From an uncultured Eubacteriales bacterium (GTDB lineage: Bacteria > Bacillota > Clostridia > Oscillospirales > Oscillospiraceae): a stretch of 26,752 nt of DNA. This document shows positions 14,099 to 21,918 of the stretch, piece after piece (the first letter of the stretch is position 1; the number at the start of each line of letters is the position of its first letter). The stretch lies in assembly GCA_900545925.1 (NCBI GenBank), contig URAZ01000046.1:1-26752 (forward strand). Direction: 5' to 3'. The position numbers were made by a program, and so were the translations under genes. The notes beneath the pieces are model-generated. The model had not been told where the DNA came from and made no database searches. It saw only the letters and a list, made by a program, of their open reading frames with translations.

Positions 14099-14413
14099 AT
14101 GTATAAAATCGCAGTTCTGGGTGAACGCGAGAGCGTCATGGGCTTTGCGGCTCTGGGCCTCACCGTGTTTCCCGTGAATTCCGCCGAGGAAGCGGCGGAG
14201 GTCTTTCACCGCCTCACGAGGCAATCCGACGCATACGCGATCATCTATGTGACCGAGACGTATGCCGAGGCGCTGCACGCGCAGATCGAGAAATACGCCT
14301 CCAGCGTCACCCCGGCGGTCATTTTGATCCCCGGTGCGGGCGGCTGCAAGGGACTCGGCATGAATGCGCTGAACGCCGCCGTCGAACGCGCAGTAGGCTC
14401 CAATATCCTTTAA
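14099..14413 (+). CDS. ntpG: V-type ATP synthase subunit F (central stalk)
   Basis: This 104-residue protein begins MYKIAVLGERESVMGFAALGL, the characteristic Rossmann-like opening of the F subunit that binds the D subunit on the rotating shaft. A middle strand YAIIYVTETYAEAL and the C-terminal helix complete the domain. An upstream in-frame ATG at 14081 overlaps the subunit C stop and cannot be ruled out; ATG 14099 is preferred because GAGGTGAG lies just before it and the protein then starts at the family's usual position. In E. hirae naming this is NtpG. Subunit A follows 35 bases later. Confidence 0.93.
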   Translation: MYKIAVLGERESVMGFAALGLTVFPVNSAEEAAEVFHRLTRQSDAYAIIYVTETYAEALHAQIEKYASSVTPAVILIPGAGGCKGLGMNALNAAVERAVGSNIL

Positions 14414-14448
14414 ACAGCATCCTTGAATTTTAGAAAGGATTCGATGAA

Positions 14449-16215
14449 ATGTCAGGTAGAATTGTAAAGGTATCCGGCCCGCTTGTTGTCGCCGAGGGGA
14501 TGGAAGACGCCAACATGGCGGATGTCGTCCGCGTCGGCAAGCAGCAGCTGATCGGTGAGATCCTGAATATGACGGGCGGCTCGGCCTCCATTCAGGTCTA
14601 TGAGGAAACGAGCGGCCTCGGCCCCGGCGCCGAGGTCACAACGACCGGCATGCCCCTCTCTGTCGAGCTCGGCCCGGGCATGCTTGAAAATATTTACGAC
14701 GGCATTCAGCGCCCCTTGACCGAGATCCGCGACCGCTGCGGTGAGACCATCGCCCGCGGCGTACAGGTTCCGGCGCTGAACCGTGAAAAGAAGTGGGCCT
14801 TCACGCCCACGGTCAAGAAGGGCGACAAGGTTTCCGGCGGCGACGTGATTGGCACCGTGCAGGAGACGAGCGCCGTTCTGCACAAGATCATGGTGCCGCC
14901 CAAAATGGCAGGCACCGTCAAGGAGATCCAATCCGGTGAATTCACCGTCGAGCAGACGGTCTGCGTACTGGAAACGGAAAAGGGCGAGGAGAATTTAAGC
15001 CTCATGCAGAAGTGGCCCGTGCGCGTGGCCCGTCCGTATGACCGGAAATTCACCCCCTCGCAGCCGCTTATGACCGGCCAGCGCATCATTGATACCATGT
15101 TCCCGCTGGCAAAAGGCGGCACGGCGGCGGTTCCCGGCCCGTTCGGCTCGGGCAAGACCGTTGTGCAGCACCAGCTGGCAAAATGGTCGGACGTTGACAT
15201 CGTCGTCTACATCGGCTGCGGCGAACGCGGCAACGAGATGACCGACGTTCTGATGGAGTTCCCGGAGCTGCACGACCCCAACACCGGCGAACCGCTGATG
15301 AAGCGCACGGTTCTGATTGCAAACACCTCCGACATGCCGGTTGCGGCGCGTGAAGCGTCCATTTACACCGGCATTACCATCGCAGAATATTTCCGTGACA
15401 TGGGTTATGACGTCGCCGTTATCGCCGACTCTACCTCCCGCTGGGCTGAGGCGCTGCGTGAAATGTCGGGCCGTCTGGAAGAGATGCCCGGCGAAGAAGG
15501 CTATCCCGCGTATCTGGCTTCGCGTCTGGCGCAGTTCTACGAACGCGCAGGCTGCGTCGAGTGCCTCGGCGCGGACGAGCGGCGCGGTTCGCTGACCGCC
15601 ATCGGCGCGGTCTCCCCTCCGGGCGGCGATATTTCGGAGCCCGTTTCGCAGGCAACGATGCGCATCGTCAAGGTCTTCTGGGGTCTGGACGCGTCGCTGG
15701 CCTACGCGCGCCATTTCCCGGCCATCAACTGGCTGACGAGTTATTCACTGTACCTCGACACGCTCAAGGGCTGGTGCGATGAAAATCTGGGACGCGGGTT
15801 TATGCAGAACCGCGGCCGCGCCATGGCGCTTTTGCAGAAGGAAGCGGAATTGCAGGAAATCGTCAAGCTGGTCGGTCAGGATGCGCTGTCCCCGGCGGAC
15901 AACCTGACGCTGGAGTCCGCGAAGATGATCCGCGAAGACTTTTTACAGCAGAACGCTTTCCTCGAAAACGACCAGTATTCGTCGTTTGACCGGCAGGCAC
16001 GGCTGCTGGAACTGATTCTTCGCTACAAAGACCTCTGCGACGCAGCCATCAAACGCGGTGCGGATATCTGGAAGCTTTATTCCATCGCAGCCCGCGCCGC
16101 CATTGGCCGCGCGAAAACCGTTCCGGCTGACCTGTATCGGGACGCCTACGCGAAAATCGTGGCCGACATGGAGCAGCAGATCGAAGAAGTTGCAAAGGAG
16201 GCTGAGGCTGAATGA
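14449..16215 (+). CDS. ntpA: V-type ATP synthase catalytic subunit A
   Basis: This 588-residue catalytic subunit hydrolyses (or makes) ATP at the A-B interfaces. Walker A is GPFGSGKT (230-237) with Lys236, followed by VVYIGCGERGNEMTDVL holding the catalytic Glu, and ADSTSRWAEALREMSGRLEEMPGEEGYPAYL further on. All are hallmarks that separate V/A-type A subunits from F1 beta. The roughly 90-residue non-homologous insertion between the N-terminal barrel and the P-loop is present (about 110-195). The start follows AAAGGATTCGATGAA. The final codons overlap the start of subunit B (ATGA), which suits production in equal amounts. Confidence 0.97.
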   Translation: MSGRIVKVSGPLVVAEGMEDANMADVVRVGKQQLIGEILNMTGGSASIQVYEETSGLGPGAEVTTTGMPLSVELGPGMLENIYDGIQRPLTEIRDRCGETIARGVQVPALNREKKWAFTPTVKKGDKVSGGDVIGTVQETSAVLHKIMVPPKMAGTVKEIQSGEFTVEQTVCVLETEKGEENLSLMQKWPVRVARPYDRKFTPSQPLMTGQRIIDTMFPLAKGGTAAVPGPFGSGKTVVQHQLAKWSDVDIVVYIGCGERGNEMTDVLMEFPELHDPNTGEPLMKRTVLIANTSDMPVAAREASIYTGITIAEYFRDMGYDVAVIADSTSRWAEALREMSGRLEEMPGEEGYPAYLASRLAQFYERAGCVECLGADERRGSLTAIGAVSPPGGDISEPVSQATMRIVKVFWGLDASLAYARHFPAINWLTSYSLYLDTLKGWCDENLGRGFMQNRGRAMALLQKEAELQEIVKLVGQDALSPADNLTLESAKMIREDFLQQNAFLENDQYSSFDRQARLLELILRYKDLCDAAIKRGADIWKLYSIAARAAIGRAKTVPADLYRDAYAKIVADMEQQIEEVAKEAEAE

Positions 16216-17594
16216 TCCGCGAATACCGTACCATCCGTGAGGTCTCCGGGCCTCTGATGATCGTCAAAAACGTCGAGGGCGTCACCTACGACGAACTGGC
16301 CGAGCTGGAGTTGCCGAACGGCGAAGTTCGCCACTGCAAGGTTCTGGAATGCAACGGCGATACTGCCGTCGTCCAGCTGTTTGAAAATTCCGCCGGCATC
16401 AACCTGAAGGACAGCAAGATCCGCTTCCTAGGCCATCCGCTGGAGTTGGCCGTGTCCGAGGATATGCTTGGCCGCGTCTTCGACGGCATGGGCCACCCGA
16501 AGGACGGCGGCCCCGAGGTTCTGGCCGCCGAGATGAAGGACATTAACGGTCTGCCGATGAACCCCGCCGCGCGCGATTACCCGAACGAATTTATCCAGAC
16601 CGGCATTTCCACGATCGACGGTCTGAACACCCTTGTCCGCGGCCAGAAGCTGCCGATTTTCTCCGGCTCCGGTCTTCCCCATGCACAACTTGCCGCGCAG
16701 ATCGCGCGTCAGGCAAAGGTTCTGGGCGACGACGCTTCCAACTTTGCCGTCGTCTTCGCCGCCATCGGTATTACGTTTGAGGAATCGGAGTTCTTCATTC
16801 AGGAATTCCGCCGCACAGGCGCCATCGACCGCACCGTCGTTTTCTCGAACCTTGCCAACGACCCGGCGGTTGAGCGTATCGCAACACCGCGTATGGCGCT
16901 GACTGCCGCCGAATACTTGGCCTTTGAATGCGGCATGCACGTTCTGGTCATTATGACCGATATCACGAACTACGCCGAGGCGCTGCGCGAGGTTTCCGCT
17001 GCGCGCAAGGAAGTCCCCGGCCGCCGCGGCTATCCCGGCTATCTCTATACCGACCTTGCAACGCTCTATGAGCGTGCGGGCCGCCGGATCGGCAAGAAGG
17101 GCTCCATCACCCTCATCCCAATCCTGACCATGCCGGAGGACGACAAGACGCACCCCATCCCCGACCTGACCGGCTATATCACAGAGGGCCAGATCATCCT
17201 CAGCCGCGATCTGTACCGCAAGGGCGTCATCCCCCCCGTGGACGTGCTGCCTAGCCTGTCTCGACTGAAGGACAAGGGCATTGGCCCCGGCAAGACGCGC
17301 GAGGACCATGCAGGCACGATGAACCAGCTGTTCGCCGCCTATTCCGCCGGCAAGGACGCGAAGGAACTTGCGACCATCCTTGGTGAAAGCGCCCTCTCTC
17401 CTACCGACCGTCTGTACGCGAAATTTGCCGAAGAATTTGAACAGCGCTACGTCAGTCAGGGCTACGAGGAAAACCGCTCCATTGAGGAAACGCTGAACAT
17501 CGGCTGGGAACTGCTGTCCATTCTGCCCGAAACGGAACTCAAGCGCATCAAGCCGGAGTTCATCGAAAAATACCTGCCCAAAAAGCAGGCGTAA
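16212..17594 (+). CDS. ntpB: V-type ATP synthase regulatory subunit B
   Basis: This 460-residue non-catalytic partner of subunit A begins IREYRTIREVSGPLMIVKNVEGV. At the P-loop position it has SGSGLPHAQLAAQIARQA, so the Walker Lys is absent, as is normal for B subunits. Conserved RGYPGYLYTDLATLYERAGR and the C-terminal SLSRLKDKGIGPGKTREDHAG are present. It contributes the arginine that completes the catalytic site and contacts the D shaft. It overlaps subunit A by four bases and is followed by subunit D after 12 bases. Confidence 0.97.
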   Translation: MIREYRTIREVSGPLMIVKNVEGVTYDELAELELPNGEVRHCKVLECNGDTAVVQLFENSAGINLKDSKIRFLGHPLELAVSEDMLGRVFDGMGHPKDGGPEVLAAEMKDINGLPMNPAARDYPNEFIQTGISTIDGLNTLVRGQKLPIFSGSGLPHAQLAAQIARQAKVLGDDASNFAVVFAAIGITFEESEFFIQEFRRTGAIDRTVVFSNLANDPAVERIATPRMALTAAEYLAFECGMHVLVIMTDITNYAEALREVSAARKEVPGRRGYPGYLYTDLATLYERAGRRIGKKGSITLIPILTMPEDDKTHPIPDLTGYITEGQIILSRDLYRKGVIPPVDVLPSLSRLKDKGIGPGKTREDHAGTMNQLFAAYSAGKDAKELATILGESALSPTDRLYAKFAEEFEQRYVSQGYEENRSIEETLNIGWELLSILPETELKRIKPEFIEKYLPKKQA

Positions 17595-17606
17595 GGCGGT
17601 GTTCGC

Positions 17607-18260
17607 ATGGCCAGTAAAACGATCAATCCGACCCGGATGGAACTCACGCGGCTCAAGGGCCGCCTGCGCACGGCTGTGCGCGGCCACCGGCTGCTCAAGG
17701 ACAAGCGCGACGAACTGATGCGGCAGTTTTTCCTGATCGTGCGGAAAAATAAGGAACTGCGCGCCAAGGTCGAGAAGGGCATCGAGGAAGCCAACCGCGC
17801 CATGACCGTCGCGTCAAGCGTGATGTCCCCCGAAATGCTCCAGCAGGCGCTTTTGTACCCCAAGCAGTCGGCAACACTGGACATGACGTTCCAGAACATC
17901 ATGTCCGTCTCCGTCCCGGTCTACGCGTTCCACACCAAAAGCGAGGACGCCGCTTCCATCTATCCCTACGGCTTCGCACAGACGTCTGGCGAACTGGACG
18001 ACGCACTGGGTGCGCTGGCCTCCGTGTTTCAGGATATGCTGGAACTGGCGCAGGCCGAAAAGAAGACGCAGCTGCTCGCCTCCGAAATTGAGAAGACCCG
18101 CCGCCGCGTCAACGCGCTGGAATATGTCATGATCCCGGAAATGGAGAAGAACATCAAGTATATCTCCATGAAGCTTGAAGAAAACGACCGCGCCACCAAG
18201 GTCCGCCTGATGAAGGTCAAGGATATGGTGCTCAAGGACGCACACGAATTTGAAGCCTAA
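17607..18260 (+). CDS. ntpD: V-type ATP synthase subunit D (central shaft)
   Basis: This 217-residue protein forms a long antiparallel coiled coil that rotates inside the A3B3 head. The opening INPTRMELTRLKGRLRTAVRGHRLLKDKRDEL and the closing RVNALEYVMIPEMEKNIKYISMKLEENDR are strongly conserved in the family. It is the last gene of the operon and is followed by a strong hairpin at 18274-18301. The NtpH/NtpJ genes that follow in E. hirae (NtpJ being a K+ transporter) are absent here. The ribosome site is modest (AAGGCGGTG). Confidence 0.96.
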   Translation: MASKTINPTRMELTRLKGRLRTAVRGHRLLKDKRDELMRQFFLIVRKNKELRAKVEKGIEEANRAMTVASSVMSPEMLQQALLYPKQSATLDMTFQNIMSVSVPVYAFHTKSEDAASIYPYGFAQTSGELDDALGALASVFQDMLELAQAEKKTQLLASEIEKTRRRVNALEYVMIPEMEKNIKYISMKLEENDRATKVRLMKVKDMVLKDAHEFEA

Positions 18261-18273
18261 ACCAGCAAAAACC

Positions 18274-18301
18274 GCCCCAGCCATGCACGCATGGCTGGGG
18301 C
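18274..18301. terminator. Bidirectional hairpin between V-ATPase operon and EamA locus
   Basis: A perfect 12-bp stem, gccccagccatg (18274-18285) with catggctggggc (18290-18301), has the loop cacg. On the minus strand it is followed by GGTTTTTGC and on the plus strand by agttctattt, so it can end both converging transcripts, the minus one better. Confidence 0.82.
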
Positions 18302-18329
18302 AGTTCTATTTGTGCAGCATCTAAAACGA

Positions 18330-19225
18330 TTACTGCTTCTTTCCGCCCCAGAGTTCACTGAGAACCGTAGATCCGAGAACAAGGACGGCTCCCGTCAGAC
18401 CGGCTGGGGACAGCGGCTCATGCAGGACGAGCGCGGAGAGAATCAGGGCTGTAATGGGATCGAGATAACTCATGAGCGCGACCGTCTGCGTCGGCAGGCG
18501 AACCATCGCGCCGAAATACATCGCATACGGAATCGCCGTATGCGTCAGCGACACCAGAAGCATCAGTCCGGCGGAGAGCGCCGTCAGATGCAGGTCGGAA
18601 AATCCGCCTGTCAGTGCCAGATACGGCACCATGACCAGTCCCGCCGCGCCAAGCTGCACAATGGTTTTGTCGTATGCGTCCATCCGGGAGAGTGTTTTCC
18701 GGTTCACGGCGGTGATAGAAGCGTACAAAACTGCCGAGCCGATGGCAAGTGCAATACCGGTCAATGTCCCGTCCGGCAGCGTACCGCCGTCCAGGACGCC
18801 TGAGACGAGCACCATTCCGCACGCCGCCAGCGCCACGCAAACAAGCTGCCGCGCCATGTGAACTGCTCGCGGAAGACAAGCGGTGAGGCCAGAATCAGCA
18901 TCACCGGAGCCGTGTAATAGCAGAGCGTGGCAACAGCGATGCTTGTGTAGCGGTACGCCTCAAACAGCAGCATCCAGTTAAAGCCGATCATGCCGCCGGA
19001 GATGAGCAGCGGCAGAAGATACCGACGAATAGAGGCCGTGTCCGGTTTTTTGCCGCGCAGCCGCTGTAGAAGCAGCAGCAGAACGCAGCCCAGCAGCCCG
19101 CGGAAGCAGGCGATCACGCCGCTCGGCAAATCGATAAACCGGCGCAAAAGGCCAATAGTACCAAAGACGAGCATGCTGACAGCAAACGGCAGGCGGGCAG
19201 AGCATTCTGTTTTTTCTTTTCTCAT
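18330..19225 (-). pseudogene. EamA/DMT family transporter, single frameshift
   Basis: Two consecutive frames together make one ten-helix EamA-type drug/metabolite transporter. The first (19225 down to about 18855) covers residues from MRKEKTECSARLPFAVSMLVFGTIGLL to VFREQFTWR. The second (18857 down to 18330) covers RQLVCVALAACGMVLVSGV through VLVLGSTVLSELWGG. The two halves join seamlessly if one base is restored near 18853-18857 (CGCGG read as CGCCGG). Without it the first frame runs on for about 32 unrelated residues to a stop at 18761. The ATG at 18857 could restart translation and produce a separate half-protein. The gene starts three bases after the muramidase stop, behind GGGAAG, and is co-transcribed with it. 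It may be a true recent inactivation or a sequencing error. Confidence 0.8.
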
Positions 19226-19228
19226 GGC

Positions 19229-20107
19229 TTACTTCCCGAAAAATGCAAGATTGAGATCCACGTCGCCATCAATGCCATCGACCGTGCCTGTGGCAGAGTA
19301 CTGCCACAGATCAAAGTGGTAGGCAAACGACGGCGTATCATTATATTCGGCCAGCCAGAATGTATACGTCTGCAGGCTTGGCAGGTGCAGTTCCTCATAG
19401 CCAAGCTGCTGGTTGAAATAAAGTCCGGCCTGATAGCCCGCGTTTCGGATTTCGGTGCAGAACGTATCGGTCACAGTGGTCAGCGACGCCAGATCCATGG
19501 TGTCGCTGCGCGCTTCGGAACCGATCTTCTCCCAGTCGAAGAAAACCGGGAACGCAAGCTGATAGCCGGAGATCCGGTCCAGCACAAACCGTGCTTCTTC
19601 TCGCGCCTCCTGCTCATCGATGGCCTGCGAGAAGAAATACACACCCACGTCAAGCCCGGCGTCGATGGCGCCCTCCAGATTCTGCTCGAAATACGCATCC
19701 TCCTGAATAGTGCCCTCCGTATACCCGCGGTAGCCGACACGGAGAATGACAAACTGTATGCCGCTTTCCGCAACGCGCTGCCAGTCGATCTCCTGCTGAT
19801 GGGCGGAGACATCAATGCCGATTTGACTGGTCACAGTATCGCTTTCATAGTGCAGAAATCCGCCGTCCATATAAAAGCAGGACGGATCATATGTATTTTG
19901 CGGAATCTCCTCCGTCTCGTCCACCACGCTGGGTTCGACCGGCGTAAGCTGTTCATAATCTTTTGCGCTGACCGTCGCGTTCGCACCATAGTGAAACAGG
20001 CGGCTCAGCAGCGCAGCCAGTCCCCAGAGCACAAGCGCTGCCAGCAACACAAAAATCAGAATCATCAGCCCCCGGGATCGCCGCGCACGTTTGCTTGTTT
20101 GACGCAT
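19229..20107 (-). CDS. Membrane-anchored GH25 family muramidase (lysozyme)
   Basis: The 292-residue protein has a basic N-terminus and one membrane helix (about 14-36), a linker rich in acidic residues, then a GH25 domain from about residue 95. Catalytic residues are visible: Asp99 in IGIDVSAHQ, and Asp191 and Glu193 in FFDWEK. GYTEGTIQED, YFFSQA, AGLYFN and the closing DLWQYSATGTVDGIDGDVDLN are all typical of the domain. It would cleave the beta-1,4 bond between N-acetylmuramic acid and N-acetylglucosamine in peptidoglycan, on the outer side of the membrane. GAGGGTC precedes the ATG, with a good promoter at 20138-20166. It is divergent from the CapA-like gene and co-directional with the broken EamA gene. 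Confidence 0.93.
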   Translation of the reverse strand: MRQTSKRARRSRGLMILIFVLLAALVLWGLAALLSRLFHYGANATVSAKDYEQLTPVEPSVVDETEEIPQNTYDPSCFYMDGGFLHYESDTVTSQIGIDVSAHQQEIDWQRVAESGIQFVILRVGYRGYTEGTIQEDAYFEQNLEGAIDAGLDVGVYFFSQAIDEQEAREEARFVLDRISGYQLAFPVFFDWEKIGSEARSDTMDLASLTTVTDTFCTEIRNAGYQAGLYFNQQLGYEELHLPSLQTYTFWLAEYNDTPSFAYHFDLWQYSATGTVDGIDGDVDLNLAFFGK

Positions 20108-20137
20108 AATTTGACCCTCTGTTACAAAATATATCGG

Positions 20138-20166
20138 ATTATATCATATTTTCGTCCAAAAGCCAA
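20138..20166 (-). promoter_or_regulatory. Promoter of the GH25 muramidase
   Basis: On the minus strand TTGGCT (20161-20166), 17 bases and a perfect TATAAT (20138-20143) lie about 30 bases before the start codon. Confidence 0.7.
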
Positions 20167-20174
20167 GCGGCTTG
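20164..20174. promoter_or_regulatory. Small palindrome overlapping two divergent -35 boxes
   Basis: caagc-g-gcttg (20164-20174) is a perfect 5-bp inverted repeat that overlaps the -35 elements of both the muramidase promoter and the CapA promoter. It could be an operator. Support is positional only. Confidence 0.3.
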
Positions 20175-20200
20175 TCTTTTCCCGGAATGTATGCTATATT
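20172..20200 (+). promoter_or_regulatory. Promoter of the CapA-like gene
   Basis: TTGTCT (20172-20177), a 17-base spacer and TATATT (20195-20200) preceded by TGC form an extended -10 promoter, 38 bases before the GTG start. Confidence 0.7.
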
Positions 20201-20237
20201 GTATTAGTTACACGATCAATCAAAAGGAGGCGAACGC

Positions 20238-21545
20238 GTGGACAATATGGAACGCAGGCAGAACGAGGAACTGCTGGAGGCGCGCAGACTGCGGCGGCAG
20301 GAGCAGAAGCGCCGGCTTCTCATGCGGCAGCGGGTACTGGCCGTTGTTTTGCTTGTGATCGTGATCCTGTCTTTGATTCTCATTCTGCGCGGCTGCCGCA
20401 ACCGGCGTGAACACCCGGAACTCTATGTCAAAAAAGACAGTGCACTGGAATTGCAGACCGAGCCGGACGCGACTGTCAACATTGCCGCCGTCGGCGACAT
20501 TATGATCACCGACGATCTGCTTGCCGACGCCAAGCAGCCGGACGGCAGCTATCAGTTTGCCGAAAGCTTTGCCGCCGTATCCGGTTACACGCTCTCGGCC
20601 GACTTCACCATCGGCAATCTCGAATGCAATTTCTGCGGCGAGCCGTACGCCGGAAAGCCGGACTATCGTGCGCCGGATTCACTTGCCACGACGCTTTCGA
20701 CCATTGGCTTCGATCTTTTGCAGACAGCCAATACCTGTTCTATTCAGAACGGCCTGTCCGGGCTGCAGAGCACCATTGACACGCTCACAAACGCGGGCAT
20801 CGACCATGCCGGCACCTATACGAGCGAGGCCGAACGCACGCAGAACGGCGGCGTCGTGCTTAAGACTGTCAGCGGTATGAAGATTGCGATCGTTGCCTAT
20901 ACGAAGGGCCTCGGTGGCCTCCAGCTGCCAGAGGGCGCGGAGTACGCGGTGAACCTGCTCTACAAGGATTACAGCACCGACTACAACAAACTCGACATGA
21001 GCGCCCTTCTGGACTCGGTAGACGCGGCGAAGTTGCTCAAGCCTGATATCATCCTCGTCATGCTCCACTGGGGCAGCGAAGCGACGCTGGAGCCTACCAA
21101 AACGCAGGAATCCATCGCAAAACAGCTGTTCGAGCGCGGCGCAGATGCAATCATCGGTTCGCACAGTCACTTAGTCGGCAGAATGGAGACGATGGATATC
21201 ACGACAGACGACGGAAAGGAGAAGACCTGCTTCGTGGCCTACAGCCTCGGCAATTTCTTCTCCAGCCAGAACAGCAGCTATGCCAGCGGCTGCGAGGAGT
21301 CAGTCATTCTGAATCTGCAATTCACCAAAAACGGCGAGACAGGCGAAACAACGCTGACAAATGCAAGTTATACACCGTTGTACCTGCTCGACAGCGGCAA
21401 GGATGCCGACGGCAGCCGCTACGAAATTCTCCCCATCCGTACAGCCATCGCCTCCGGCCTGTTCCCCAAGGAGACAGACCGCCTGACAAACGCCATCAGC
21501 CGCCTGCGCACAAGAACAGAATCGGACTTTGATTCCGGTAAATAA
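20238..21545 (+). CDS. CapA family protein (PGA_cap metallophosphatase fold)
   Basis: This 435-residue protein has a charged cytoplasmic start, one membrane helix (about 33-50) and an extracytoplasmic CapA domain. The metal-ligand motifs of the calcineurin-like fold are present: AVGDIMITDD (from residue 84), GNLECNF, LHWGSE and IIGSHSHLVGRME, with AYSLGNFFSSQ near the end. CapA homologues take part in poly-gamma-glutamate capsule export. Many CapA-like genes stand alone, as here, with no capB or capC next to them, so the true substrate is unknown. Translation starts at GTG 20238 with AAGGAGG seven bases upstream; the in-frame ATG at 20247 lacks such spacing. Divergence from a wall hydrolase suggests a cell-envelope role. 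Confidence 0.9.
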   Translation: MDNMERRQNEELLEARRLRRQEQKRRLLMRQRVLAVVLLVIVILSLILILRGCRNRREHPELYVKKDSALELQTEPDATVNIAAVGDIMITDDLLADAKQPDGSYQFAESFAAVSGYTLSADFTIGNLECNFCGEPYAGKPDYRAPDSLATTLSTIGFDLLQTANTCSIQNGLSGLQSTIDTLTNAGIDHAGTYTSEAERTQNGGVVLKTVSGMKIAIVAYTKGLGGLQLPEGAEYAVNLLYKDYSTDYNKLDMSALLDSVDAAKLLKPDIILVMLHWGSEATLEPTKTQESIAKQLFERGADAIIGSHSHLVGRMETMDITTDDGKEKTCFVAYSLGNFFSSQNSSYASGCEESVILNLQFTKNGETGETTLTNASYTPLYLLDSGKDADGSRYEILPIRTAIASGLFPKETDRLTNAISRLRTRTESDFDSGK

Positions 21546-21555
21546 AAGTTCAACA

Positions 21556-21593
21556 CACCCCTAGTCACTCCGCATGACAAGGGGTGCGTTTTT
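21556..21593 (+). terminator. Terminator of the CapA-like gene
   Basis: cacccct (21556-21562) pairs with aggggtg (21580-21586) around a 17-base loop, and five T follow at 21589-21593, ten bases after the stop codon. Confidence 0.7.
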
Positions 21594-21617
21594 GCAACGC
21601 CATCAGGTTTGGTGCAT

Positions 21618-21783
21618 CTAGGGTGTATCTGAAAACTCCCAACGCACCCGGACAGCGGGCCTTTTTGCGGTGCGCCGCGTCATTTTTCCTTGAAATACGT
21701 CAGTATTCCTGCGAAAAAATGTCTTGCGCAACGCAAAAATCCCTCGCTGCCGGTCACATCATGAGTTTTCAGATACACCCTAG
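21618..21783. mobile_element. 166-bp MITE-like element with perfect 21-bp inverted ends
   Basis: The 21 bases at 21618-21638 are the exact reverse complement of 21763-21783. Each end carries CTAG outermost, followed by GGGTGTATCTGAAAACTC. CTAG on both sides would fit duplication of a YTAR target, as in the IS5 family, with an inner 18-bp terminal repeat. The inside has no gene but holds a long hairpin (21653-21749) with helices ctttttgcg/cgcaaaaa, cattttt/aaaaatg and aatac/gtatt. That core is related to the palindrome at 6077-6185. The element is non-autonomous; any transposase must be supplied elsewhere. Confidence 0.75.
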
Positions 21784-21823
21784 GCAGTCAGCTGCGTTAG
21801 ACGCACAATCTCGGTGGGCAGAC

Positions 21824-21840
21824 GGCATCGGCCCTTACAA
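21824..21840 (-). repeat. REP-like half-site
   Basis: The minus strand reads ttgtaagggccgatgcc, matching the left half of the REP-like hairpin at 8588-8614 except for one extra base and a few substitutions. No partner arm is present. Confidence 0.35.
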
Positions 21841-21875
21841 CGCAGCCGCAAAATCGATAAGCCCAATAAAGAAAC

Positions 21876-21901
21876 CGCCCGCTGCCAAATGGCAGCGGGC
21901 G
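21876..21901 (-). terminator. Terminator of the rpsB-tsf transcript
   Basis: cgcccgctgcc (21876-21886) pairs with ggcagcgggcg (21891-21901) in a perfect 11-bp stem with the loop aaat. On the minus strand TTTCTTTATT follows. It lies just past the tsf stop codon. Confidence 0.88.
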
Positions 21902-21918
21902 ATCTGAACGATTAGAAC

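Noticed and set aside
16428..17687. 419-residue minus-strand open frame opposite V-ATPase subunit B
   Set aside because: It is the antisense shadow of a certain gene and shows no family motif.
21584..21907. 107-residue plus-strand open frame between capA-like gene and tsf
   Set aside because: It starts inside the CapA terminator, runs through the MITE-like element and into the tsf terminator; there is no ribosome site and no protein-like pattern.
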